A DNA stretch of 64,000 nucleotides from Entonaema liquescens (taxonomy: Eukaryota; Ascomycota; Sordariomycetes; Xylariales; Xylariaceae), in assembly GCA_902805475.1 (NCBI GenBank), contig CADCSX010000001.1, positions 1,612,001 through 1,676,000 on the forward strand, in the 5' to 3' direction. This document shows, piece after piece, positions 47,784-58,018 of this stretch. The translations under genes were made by a program, and so were the position numbers. Position 1 is the stretch's first letter, and each line of letters opens with the position of its first letter. The notes under the pieces are model-generated. The model made no database searches and was not told where the DNA came from. It was given only the letters and a program-made list of their open reading frames with translations.

Positions 47784-48214
47784 TACCCGCAAAGTGGAAA
47801 CAACAATAATAATAAATATCTTTACGATAAGAAAAAAAACTAGTTAATAATAATTCTTTCTCGATAACGATCTCTATTTAATAACAATACAAGTCCTGAA
47901 TCGGTATTTGACCCAATTGAATAACAAAACCCTTATATACTCGTGAGGTCCCTATCCATCAGAGCCTCGGAGTGTAATCCTTTTGTGCTACCCAGTCGTC
48001 ATAGTCGTCGGCCCCTGTTCCTCCGTGGTAAGAGTCCCACCCAAGCGCTAAAACTCCAGGATAATGCAAAAAAAAAAATGCGAGAAAACCGGTTGTATGC
48101 AAGGACTCGATACGAGTCTAGCAACATGATCATGATGCTGTATCTACAACGATAAAAAGAGTGCTCTAATCCAGAAGCGCAAATCATTCTCGCTCTCAAG
48201 GGGTATATAATGTA
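47784..48214. other. Intergenic, between transposon and SAP30-like gene
   Basis: 3' flank of the SAP30-like gene. No gene seen. Confidence 0.45.
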
Positions 48215-48826
48215 TCATGGTAATGGAGAGGAGTGTGGCGCATCTTTGTTCCTCTTAATCTTCCCGACACCTGGATTCCTGACCTTGTGCACAAAGTCGA
48301 CAATGACATCGGTCTCCTGTACGCCAATAGCATTGAAATGTTTTCTAACGACCTTCGTGAGGTTTTCTTTACTCTGGCGTCGGTATTCTAGTTTTCGTGC
48401 CATGGTAGGTGATCGCAAGCCAATTCCTGGTCGCGAGAGCACCCAGTGATGGTATGGGTTGGCAAAAGCGGTCGGGGTGTGGAGGAGGTATTTGCGACGG
48501 TAATCGTGGAGGACATCTCGATCAAAGGAGGGCCATTGTAGCTATATTAGAAAACAATTGTAAGTGGACTTGAAAGAGTAGCATAGAGTAATTGATTTGG
48601 TTCTTACCCCTGGAGTGTGGTTTGGTTGTGACCCAGAAGTTGGTGCAGTCGACGAGCTGCCGTTGGCGGCTGTTACGTCTCTCAATTGTGAGCCCGTGGA
48701 ACTACCAACACGTCGAAGTTTTCCATTCGATTGGTTATGGTTGGGTCCGTGGCCATTCCGATCTTTGACGCTGGCCGTCTCCGACTTTGCGTCGTCGTGG
48801 TTCGCTTTTGACTTGGCCGGCGGCAT
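48215..48826 (-). CDS. SAP30: SAP30-like Sin3-binding histone deacetylase complex subunit (181 aa)
   Basis: Exons 48608-48826 and 48215-48541 with a 66-bp phase-0 intron (donor GTAAGA, acceptor ATATAG). The first exon gives a low-complexity Lys/Ser/Asn/Gly-rich tail (MPPAKSKANHDDAKSETAS). The second gives the conserved Sin3-binding region of fungal SAP30 proteins: FDRDVLHDYRRKY, HHWVLSRPGIGL, SPTMARKLEYRRQSKENL and VRKHFNAIGVQETDVIVDF. Sap30 bridges Sin3 and the Rpd3-type deacetylase, so a role in transcriptional repression in the nucleus follows from the family. Each exon alone looks like an unremarkable small ORF; the join is needed to see the domain. Confidence 0.82.
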
Positions 48827-51800
48827 TTGGAAAGATTATGATCAAAGAACGGAAGGATGTAACGAGGCTATGGTTGAACTCAGAAGTATCATTACTAGGG
48901 TTGCTGATGCGCAGGAGACGAAGGCGGTAGGATAAAAATGACCAAGCCAGAAGAAGAATTGAAATTGGATCGCCTCGTTTTGACGCATTGGTGTGGGAGT
49001 CAAAGTAGGAAGAGGAGAAGGTAGAAGAGGCAGTGGCAGAGGCAGTGGCAGCAGACCACTTCTGTAGACCGCCCACATTATTGCATGGTCATAATTTTTT
49101 AGGGATTGATCCCATGTCATTTTCTTTCGTTTCCAGGTCAGCTAACGTGGTCAGCCACCAATGACGACAGTGGAGCTAAATCGAGCCACCTACCGAGCAT
49201 CGGACCCTGCATTTGGAAAGCCGTAAAGTGGAGAAATGGGACGGGAGATCTGTGGGGTGGCCCATGCGTTAAACTTTAAAGGGCAATCATCAAGTCTCAA
49301 GATAGATTTAATAGATGGATTGCATTTAAACTTTTATATTGCAGAATACCTAATGTGAAGCGTTAAGTGGTACAACCTTTCCTTTTTCGAACTTGTATTA
49401 AAACAAGGGATATAATTGAAACGGCCTTTAAATAAGCTTAATACCAAACGTTTCGACGGTACTATCAATAGGTAGGTAGTTATCCAATCCCGAAGACCAA
49501 AGGCTTAAACTACTAATATTCAAGTTATTTCGCGACCTTTAATACCAATCCACATCCTACAACTTACTCCATTCAAGATATTCATGGAGAAGCTATCCAG
49601 ATAAGCAAAATTCAGTTAAGGCTTTTAACTTGGCAAGTTGTGGAATAATGGTTAGGACGATTCAGGTTAGCTGGTCTGCTAAAGAGGCCATTGCTTGATA
49701 ATGTCTCAGTAGTTACCTGTTCCCACGTGTTTACGATCCGAGATTCACTGTTGCGCTGGGCTGAAATGCAGGAAGCGTGAAACCATGTGGGAGAAACTTC
49801 CCTTTGAAGTCGATTCAAAGATGCTTACAATACCTATACATGAGCACATGCATCCTGTGTCTTGTATATTGAGCAGTCATTGCCGGAATGAACAGGAAAC
49901 GAAAACATTGGGATCAGAAACGACTCGTCAATATTACACGTTATCTATCACTTCACGTTAGGGGCGTTGATTGACACATGCACGCCATCATAGTTCCGAG
50001 AAGCTATTGAGTTTGTGGCTTTGGACGTGCAGAATTGGGTCGCGCCCCATTCCTATTACATTCATTCACCAAGCATTGTGTCACCAAGTACAAGCAAAGA
50101 TATCAGTATTGGACCGATAAACATTGTATCTCGAGACAGAACCGTTAGTAGTTCAACGATGAATTCAATGACTGAACAAACCGTTACGGACACCATTTCC
50201 TTGTCGTGGAAACTGAGCAACGACTTGATAAGAGATAAATGAAAAGGCTAGGATTCGAATGGAACTTGTTATCCACGTGTTTTCTCCTATGTGCCAGCAA
50301 AACCAATGAGATCTATTCAATATTATAGAGGGATATGTGTAGGGCATTTCGGGGCAGAGCAACCAATTAAGCCCGAGGTCAGAACCAATTCAAGGCCAAT
50401 AATGGTTTGTTTGCTGTCGGGAAATACCCCCTTCGCCAAATAAATCTAAGGCTGTAACTTTTTCTACCAGTGTCAGCTGCGAGCGATGACTATATATCGC
50501 CGTGAATTCGGCTTTTACGACATCTGTAGAATCGACAGTTTGATAGTAGGAGACGCTTCTTGATTGTGGGACTCTGGGAAATTCCGTGGAGGGAAGTAAT
50601 CGTGAAGGAAGGCGGTTCGGTTAAGGCAGACATCTCGTCGGGAAGTAAGTGGTAGCAAGCCCTGCTTGGTTGCTTCAATATCGATTATGCTAAAATATCT
50701 CCCAGAAGATTCATATTGACATCCTACATCATATTCAATTAGCTTTCTATTTCCATATGTTACTAGAAAAGTCCTCCCTTGCTTCGCATTCCCGAAACTT
50801 AGCCAACACACAACTGAGTTCCAGTCCAATGAATACGGCCTACTTCGGTTCGCTCTCAAGTGTTTTAGAGTAACATCAACACTCCATCGGGGAGAGAAGA
50901 CTTTGTTCATTCTAGTAGGAGTTAAGTGCATCAGAGTGACAGTGTTGCATAGTATTCGCTTCTTGGCCTACCACCTCCGCGACTGATCAGTTGTCACGAC
51001 TGGTCGGACTTGTTCGGGGCCTCCACGGCGCCATTCGGTGGTGAGTTCGACAGCGACGTCTGAGTAAAGGATGTGCTTATACACAGCACCTCCGTTTTCT
51101 ATGTGATTCTCATTGATCTTTTGCCATTATAGGAAGCTTCCTATCGAACTCCAACAACGGCGGGCCTGCCTTAGTAGTCTTAATACTCCTTATCCTCCGT
51201 CCCTGGAAAGCATGGCGCCAGCATGATTTACAACCATCCCAGGCTCTCATAAACCCTGAGATTCTGTTAGTCCTAGCTTGCATGGCCCATTACACTATTC
51301 GCGGTTTGTATATCCAGCCCTCATCCCATGAAGGAGTGATTGTACCCCGGAGGAAAGTCTGAATAGAAATGATTTACTAAATTTGGGGATGTATAGGGGC
51401 TGATCGCCATTAGCATCTACCCACTTAAGCATAGTGTTTTTAGGGTAGACTGGGGAATTGACATTACTATAACCATGCACATCGTCTAGCGACTAGTTAT
51501 AGTCACGCTCGTGCTAAGAAGCTTGCATAGCAAGAGTACTTTATACAATATGGCCAGGGTCAGCGAAGAATATGTGTAAGGAGCAACGGGTCAACGTAGT
51601 CTAGTAGCGGAGGAAGTTGATCCTGGTATTCAGCTATACCAGCAATTCAAAACAAGTCCCATCATGAGCTATCTTTGTTAGTTAAAGGTACATATGTTTC
51701 TTCAATCTTCCTCAGCATGCATGTATCTCGCGGGCCCCCAGACGGAAAGAGAAATCCGAAGCGAATAAACCCCTATCTTCACTTAGCAAGACTCAAGAGT

Positions 51801-52699
51801 GTCTACTTACTGTATCGGCTTCTACTAACCAGCTAGCACAGCCGGCTACACATGTCCAAAATGACGTGCAATACCTAGCTTCAACTAGCATGACAGCTGC
51901 GAGGACTAGTAGCTAATTAGACCATAGATAGCTTAGCCGTATCTCCATCTCCTCACAGACCTCTCCAGCCTCTCCAATATCACTTTCCATGGGGTACCGA
52001 CTAACCTAGTTGCTAAAAGCAGCGGGGATATCAATGCAACAACCGCAGGCATCTTTCACTACAGACATTCCCAACGGCCGCTCGGCCCGTTCGCTGTCGC
52101 GAATACTATATCGAGTACTGTCATTTCCGAGTCGCAGCAATCACGGGTGCATTCGGAAATAAGGACAATAACTCTAACTTACCACTGCGATACGTTCGTG
52201 GTATGGTGCCGTTCTAAGAATAGGGGTCAAAGCTCAGCCCAATGGGGAGCCGCTTCGCGGTACAAATACTACGTGACGCGCAACGTTGTAACTTACATAC
52301 CTTCAAGTGCCGAAAACGGCCGTCTCTATCGCGCAGCTTTTTCTCCGGGCTTTCGAGAATGATAGATGGCGTTGGTTAAGGCTGTGTAACTAGAAACGTT
52401 GCTCGCAAAGAGTTTCCGTATGGGAAGGCACTGCACGTCGGTCGCATGGTGAAAGTGAAGATAGGGAGGGTGATGACGATAACTCTTAAATTCAACGTCG
52501 TTTCGGAATGTCGTGCAAAGCAGCGCTATCTATATGCTATGTGTATCTATTCTGCCATAAGAGCCGAAGATGGCAAGTCGTAAACTCATCGCGATGCTCG
52601 TGAAGCTATCATGTACACGTATACATCCGTAGAAGCAAATAGGTAGGTAACCTTAAGTGCCTAGATACGTAGGCAGAGCCATAATTCCACCAGTACACT
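48827..52699. other. Long gene-poor region
   Basis: About 3.9 kb without a supported gene. The left 300 bp are the SAP30-like promoter. A minus-strand ATG-started ORF of 138 codons (50515-50931) has no recognised domain and is not called. No terminal repeats or tandem arrays of note. Confidence 0.4.
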
Positions 52700-53683
52700 C
52701 TACGCCGCTCCATCCGCCTCGATCTTCCGCAACAACTCCACCGTAAGTTCCGCCACAAGCGCCGGATCGTCCTTCTGTATGAAATGGCCGCACCCCGTCG
52801 CAATCACCGGCCCCACCGCCTTATCCGCGCTGGTCAGCCGCGCGAGCCCCTCGTTGTACTCGGCCCACGGCGGGTTCATGTAGGCGTTCGTCAGGCCCCT
52901 GGGCACGTTCATGGACCCCCGCAAGCCCTCCTCGGCAAAGGTCTGCCAGTCGTGCCCGACGACCGTGACGCGCGGTCCGCCCACTAACACCGGTGCGTCC
53001 GACAGCGGTAGTAATGCCGCGATGTTCCGCCGGTCCAGGTGCTCCGGATTCGCCACGTCGGGCGCGAACTGCGCGGCGTAGCCGGCGCGGGTGCGGCGCA
53101 GGTCCTCCACTGTGGAGTCGGCGGGCAGAGCTGCCGGGTCGAAGCCCGGGGCGTCGGGGTCCGGGAACAGCGATACTAGGTCGCTGTTGGCGATGTTGCT
53201 GTCGAGGAACAGAAGGGCGGCCGTCGCGTGCGGATACGTCTCGGCGAAGAAGCGCCCGATCACGCAGCCGATGCTGTTGGCGATGAAGACTAGCTTCGGC
53301 AGTGCGTCTGCTGCTACTCCGTCCCCATTCGGGTTCGAGATGTGGTTTATCTTGATGCGCCAGATCTCTTGCACCAGGACGTGCAGATCCGAAACGACCT
53401 CGCGGATGTCGTGGGTTCCGCCGTTCTGGTCGTCGGCGGGGTCGCGCGCGGATTCACCTTGGCCGTAACGGTCGTAGGTAAGTAGCGTCGGGTGATTAGT
53501 GCTTCCATCCTCATCCCATCGTCGTTGGAGATCTTCTATAGTTGCGTTCCAGCCGGATTGGGGGGCGATAAGGCCGTTGAGGTAAACGACGAGATGCGTG
53601 GTTGACAAGGGGCCCTGTCCCGGGACGAGTCTGTAAGACAGCGGGGCGTTGGGTTTGTGGGGGAGACGGATTGTCTCGGACAT
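52700..53683 (-). CDS. Alpha/beta-hydrolase family protein, GC-rich single-exon gene (327 aa)
   Basis: A single ATG-started exon. The fold is recognised by LLTYDRYGQGESARDP after an early strand/turn (VVYLNGLIAPQSGW), a nucleophile elbow IANSIGCVIG with Ser at residue 137, LLFLDSNIANSD, VTVVGHDWQTF, and a terminal catalytic-His motif TGCGHFIQKDDP (His about 300). The elbow is A-x-S-x-G rather than G-x-S-x-G, a known but less common variant. Family members include esterases, lipases, epoxide hydrolases and thioesterases; the substrate cannot be told. Base composition is clearly higher in G+C than the surrounding non-coding DNA and most neighbouring genes, with strong use of C/G at third positions. 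No signal peptide, so probably cytosolic. Confidence 0.82.
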   Translation of the reverse strand: MSETIRLPHKPNAPLSYRLVPGQGPLSTTHLVVYLNGLIAPQSGWNATIEDLQRRWDEDGSTNHPTLLTYDRYGQGESARDPADDQNGGTHDIREVVSDLHVLVQEIWRIKINHISNPNGDGVAADALPKLVFIANSIGCVIGRFFAETYPHATAALLFLDSNIANSDLVSLFPDPDAPGFDPAALPADSTVEDLRRTRAGYAAQFAPDVANPEHLDRRNIAALLPLSDAPVLVGGPRVTVVGHDWQTFAEEGLRGSMNVPRGLTNAYMNPPWAEYNEGLARLTSADKAVGPVIATGCGHFIQKDDPALVAELTVELLRKIEADGAA

Positions 53684-53715
53684 TTTCCGATTGCGTCGTT
53701 GTGATGTTACCTATT

Positions 53716-53740
53716 GTTGTGTTGTGTTGTGTTGTGTTGT
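53716..53740. repeat. GTTGT pentanucleotide microsatellite
   Basis: Five perfect copies, 33 bp upstream of the hydrolase start codon, so in its 5' UTR (reads as ACAAC on the gene strand). Confidence 0.9.
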
Positions 53741-54023
53741 GTTGGGTTTTTATTTTATTTTTGGTGGATGAGTTATAGGTAGTTATGAATTGAATATAGG
53801 ATGCGGCGTTGGGAATAGGTAATAATGTATTTTATATAAGAATGTATAAGAGAATTAAATCTAGGTAATGAGGTTTACAGCTCGAAATTGCTCTTATTTC
53901 TTGAACATATGACTGATGTGACTAATAATAAGAATGTCTGATGCCTAAAGTTTGTTTGTGACCTATAAGAAGGTTTCGTGTCACCGAGTTCATTAGTAGC
54001 TGGATTACACAATGCTATCATTT

Positions 54024-54053
54024 GAGTTATCATGAGTTATCATGAGTTATCAT
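54024..54053. repeat. Three tandem copies of GAGTTATCAT
   Basis: Perfect 10-bp unit repeated three times in intergenic DNA. Confidence 0.9.
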
Positions 54054-57000
54054 GGGTCTGATATCGTGCATCGTGATATCCAAAGTTCTCAAACTGCGAC
54101 TTCCTCAACGACGTCGTTTACACTTCTACGTAATAACTGTTTGCTCTCCTGCCTATCATGTGCGACACACTAAACTTATTCCACTCTTTGCGGCGTATTA
54201 GAGTTTTAATATATTATATATTATATTCACTTATTAACCATCTGTAGTTCCTGATTGGTGGTGACGGCGTTTACTCTAGTTACTTCAATTTGATTTGTTG
54301 GGAGTCCTTGTCATACACGACCATCTCGTCTCCTTTCTTGAGTCGCACTGTCAGACACCTGCATGTAAGTCAGCGTAGTATACTTAAAGTTGCTGTCATT
54401 CTATCATCTAGGACCATCGCATTAATTCATGTTTCATACTTGTGATGGAAATGATCCCCTCTCAAGCAGTCGCTAAGCTATCGGCGCCCTCCGAAAGCAG
54501 CACGAGACCAATTTATTATACCTGTACGTTGTTGGTGACAACTTAAAAAGGCAGCATACATACATTATCGTAGAAACGATGCAATGCATGTTACGTTGAA
54601 TTCACCCGAGTGGACTTGATAATCCCCACCATATCTGCGAAAACAAATGCAAGGGGTAGCTACATGGTAGAGGCTAAGGTCTTAGGAATACTACCGTGGT
54701 ATCGATGAGAGGGGAGACCTGGTCATCAAAAGAGTGCTCGTCCAGTTAGTCACCTTGACTGCGCGAGCATACTAAGAAGTATACTGAAAGGGTATTGACC
54801 TTGTTAGCATGTGAACTCGCTCAAGGTGAGGACGATAGGATATGACTGCCTGACCCCTGAACGGAGAGGACCCAAGCAAGCAGGTAAGGTGGTCTTGGGT
54901 GTCTTGGGGGTGGGAGCAATCAGTGGGGAACCGACCATGTTAGCCGGATGGCTCCATCGAAGGATTCGAGTACAGCTTTACAAGGTGAACAAACTCTCCG
55001 TGGCCTGTTTTGGTTATTCGTATCTATCATTCGGGTGGGTACGAGAGACTCTAAAAGACAGTAGGGTCTTGAGAACCGAGTTTCGGAAGGTTGCTGCTGA
55101 TCTACCTAACGTATCCTTTCTACCTTACCTCGATGACACAATGATACCATCACATTATCTAGCTCATGTTACTTAGGGGACCAATTCGCGTTGAGCCTCA
55201 ATAGGTGCACGTGAGCTGTCACTGTGAATAGGTTGCGTCCAATGTCGGGTAAAATACAGAAACGCGCTTGGTAAGAGGTACTCGGAGAAATAGCGAGGAT
55301 AGTGACGAGCTGTCCGTTGGGTGATACAGTACACGCCGAGTGAATATGGTACCTACGGCGAAGACTGGCAAACTCATGGATGTTTGATATTTTCGAGAAG
55401 CTTGCTTACTAGCTGTTTATGTAGTATATTATAGTAAAAGCACTGTCTGCGTTTGCTTGGTTCATAGCGAATCTTCCCGGCTCATGCTCGTCGATACCGA
55501 AAATCCGGACGGCGGTAATGGCAATAATAACGGCAATAATACCTCAGCCGCATCGCCCAGCAGCCCAGCAGACAGGCAAACATAACGCTAAGGTAGTTGT
55601 CTGGCGCCTTGAAATCTCATGAGGTTATTGCATAGTTAAACGATCGCGGACCGGATAGAGAGAAGGCTTATATAGAATCTGCCTCGTTCACTGCCTCCCC
55701 TGGTGATACCTAACAAATTTCATCCAGGTTTCCAGGCCGAATACATATACTCTGCCTCATCCCAGCTGCCTGGAAGTCTTCTGTACATACATCAGCCCTG
55801 ATGCCAAGACGAATTAATGTAGGCTAGCTCGCACGTACATGCGCACTATTTATCAGCTGCATGTCCGGGGGTTAGAAACTCCCCCCCACCGTCTAAGTGG
55901 GATGAAGATGGGGATTGAGAATTGGGTTTTTGGTTTTTGGGACTAGTTGCTATCGTTTATTATGGTCTAGACACTTTTGTTCTTCCTTCTTCCCACATGT
56001 TCCTGTTCATGAGGAATAGAGATAGTATCGTTAGGTAGTGTTGGGAATGTAATCTCCCAACGACAGCCATAAGCTCACCTTTTTAAGACACAGTATGCCA
56101 TGACGTAGTGCTAAAACAGAATGCTATTAATGGGTAAATCCTATGTTCGTATATGGTGCGAATAATCTAGGTTCGATCCTTTATCAATGCGTGATGCATG
56201 TCTCATCTCTCTACAGCAATAACGTGGGCAGACTTGGGTAGCCTTGGATCGCCGTGGGAGGGATGAGCTCAGGGAAGTTATGTCTTAGGTACGGTAAGGT
56301 TAAACCAGTCAGCAAAGAAACCTTCCTTTGAGATAGGCCGAGGTCCTTGATTCGTCCGAATGGTGCAGGATTCGGTGGAGATGCATTTGCCGATGGTGGG
56401 TTGACTCAGATCCATCGCGAAGCCTTCCGCCCTATCTCGCCAGCCAGCCGGCCAGTCTTCATGCACCCATCGTCAGGCACAAGCAACTCATTTCCAGTCT
56501 CCTGGAACCAACTAGGTATCAATTGCCTGTCAAAATCGTTTAGATGCTTACTTCCCCCGGACTCTGTTATGGGGAATTGATATAGAAAAAATTAAAAAAA
56601 CCATGGACAATCCTTGGGATCGTCTGTTTATTGGTCAAGTATGGCCGAGGTAGAGTCCGTTCATCCCGCTCTTTTTACCCCAACCTGAACAAACTACTGG
56701 GTTTAGTTAATGGGAGTGGGAGACTGCCGGAGAGTACCTACTTTTGAAGTAGGTGACACTGTGGTCTGAAGATCGTTCCGTTAGATTTTGAGCGATTTCG
56801 ACTTTGCTATGTTCCATAATTCCCCAGTGCTCCCAATACTCCTAATGCTCCTAATGCCATCATAATTACTACGTGGCAGTTCCGCATAGTGTATGTACCT
56901 AAGCACCGCCTCGACGGCTGAATCTAGTACTGTGTACTCTTGAAGCCCTGAGCCTGTAAAGAATCAAAAGCCCTTTTTTTCTTTCGGTTTCTCAAACGTT

Positions 57001-57401
57001 AGTATCTAATAATTTGAAGCCTCCATGTCTCCTATCAAAGCTAGTGCGTCTTATTCGTCCTAGGCATACTATATGGATCGTGATAGTGATCGTAACAAGG
57101 GTCTTCTAAGACATTAGATTCGCAACCGAGAGGTCCTTACTGTGGACGCTAAATGGTAGAGTAGTAGTGGAATGGTAGGGGAGCGCTAAGGTGTCGGCCA
57201 GTGGAACGTGTGCACTGCCCCTGTCAGTGTCGAACTGCTGGGGGTGATGCTAGAGGCACCATAAACCTCCCGTAGAATCCAATCAGAGACATGACAGGCG
57301 GTGACGCTAGACTTGGATATGGCCTTACAACGGGGTATGGAGTACCTACATGGCATGGGAAGTTTACATAGTACTAGGTAGGTAGGTATGTAGCAGAGTA
57401 G

Positions 57402-57449
57402 ATACCCTGATACTACTAATACCCTGATACTACTAATACCCTAATACTA
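57402..57449. repeat. 17-bp tandem repeat (ATACCCTGATACTACTA), 2.8 copies
   Basis: Two perfect units and a partial third with one change, followed by a short CCCAATAA repeat to about 57480. Confidence 0.85.
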
Positions 57450-58018
57450 TGTAATACCCAATAACCCAATAACCCAATACCCTGAAGCGTCCATGCAAGC
57501 CAGGGTCAGAACCTACCATAACCTACCATGTACTGGTCTGTTCTGCATTGGTCCAAAGACGCCACTTGACCCTTGAAAGTTTCCGTTATGCCCCGGGCAA
57601 TTCGATGATACTGTGGGTGTAAGCTATCGCTGCAGACTCTAGCGAATTCGGGGGTCGTCATTCTAACTGGTATTGTTCAGCCTTCCTGTGCCGCGGGGTG
57701 AACTTCTGTACATCTCTCTCTACATCTGATATCTCATTTTTCCTTCTCCTGTCTCCTTTTTTTTTTTTTCCTTTTTTCTTATCTCGCATTATGTATCACG
57801 GTCTACGCCAACGTTGTTGCGCAACCTTGATGTAAAACTGCTTGTGAAGGCTGAGTTGCGAGACATCCAGCCTGTCGGCTCGCTGCTCCACTCCCATATC
57901 TCCGTTCTGAGTTACTAAATTTGGAGATCCCGACTTTACACGACGATTGATAGAAGATATCGCGGTGTGCGTTAGACGATATACGCTCAATTCTCTAACC
58001 ATCACCTGCTGGCCCATC

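Larger units (their letters stand above)
53684..58018. other. Long gene-poor region
   Basis: About 4.3 kb. It contains small tandem repeats at 53716-53740, 54024-54053 and 57402-57449. A 121-codon plus-strand ORF (54811-55176) lacks an ATG and any recognised domain. The right 300 bp are the pyrimidine-rich leader of the SH3-like gene. Confidence 0.4.

Noticed and set aside
50515..50931. 138-codon ATG-started minus-strand ORF
   Set aside because: No domain, signal or compositional sign of coding; stands in a gene-poor region and could be chance.
54811..55176. 121-codon plus-strand ORF
   Set aside because: No ATG near its beginning and no domain I recognise; a faint resemblance to enzyme C-termini is too weak to call.
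56140..56200. tRNA box-B-like GGTTCGATCC
   Set aside because: No box A or cloverleaf could be drawn upstream.
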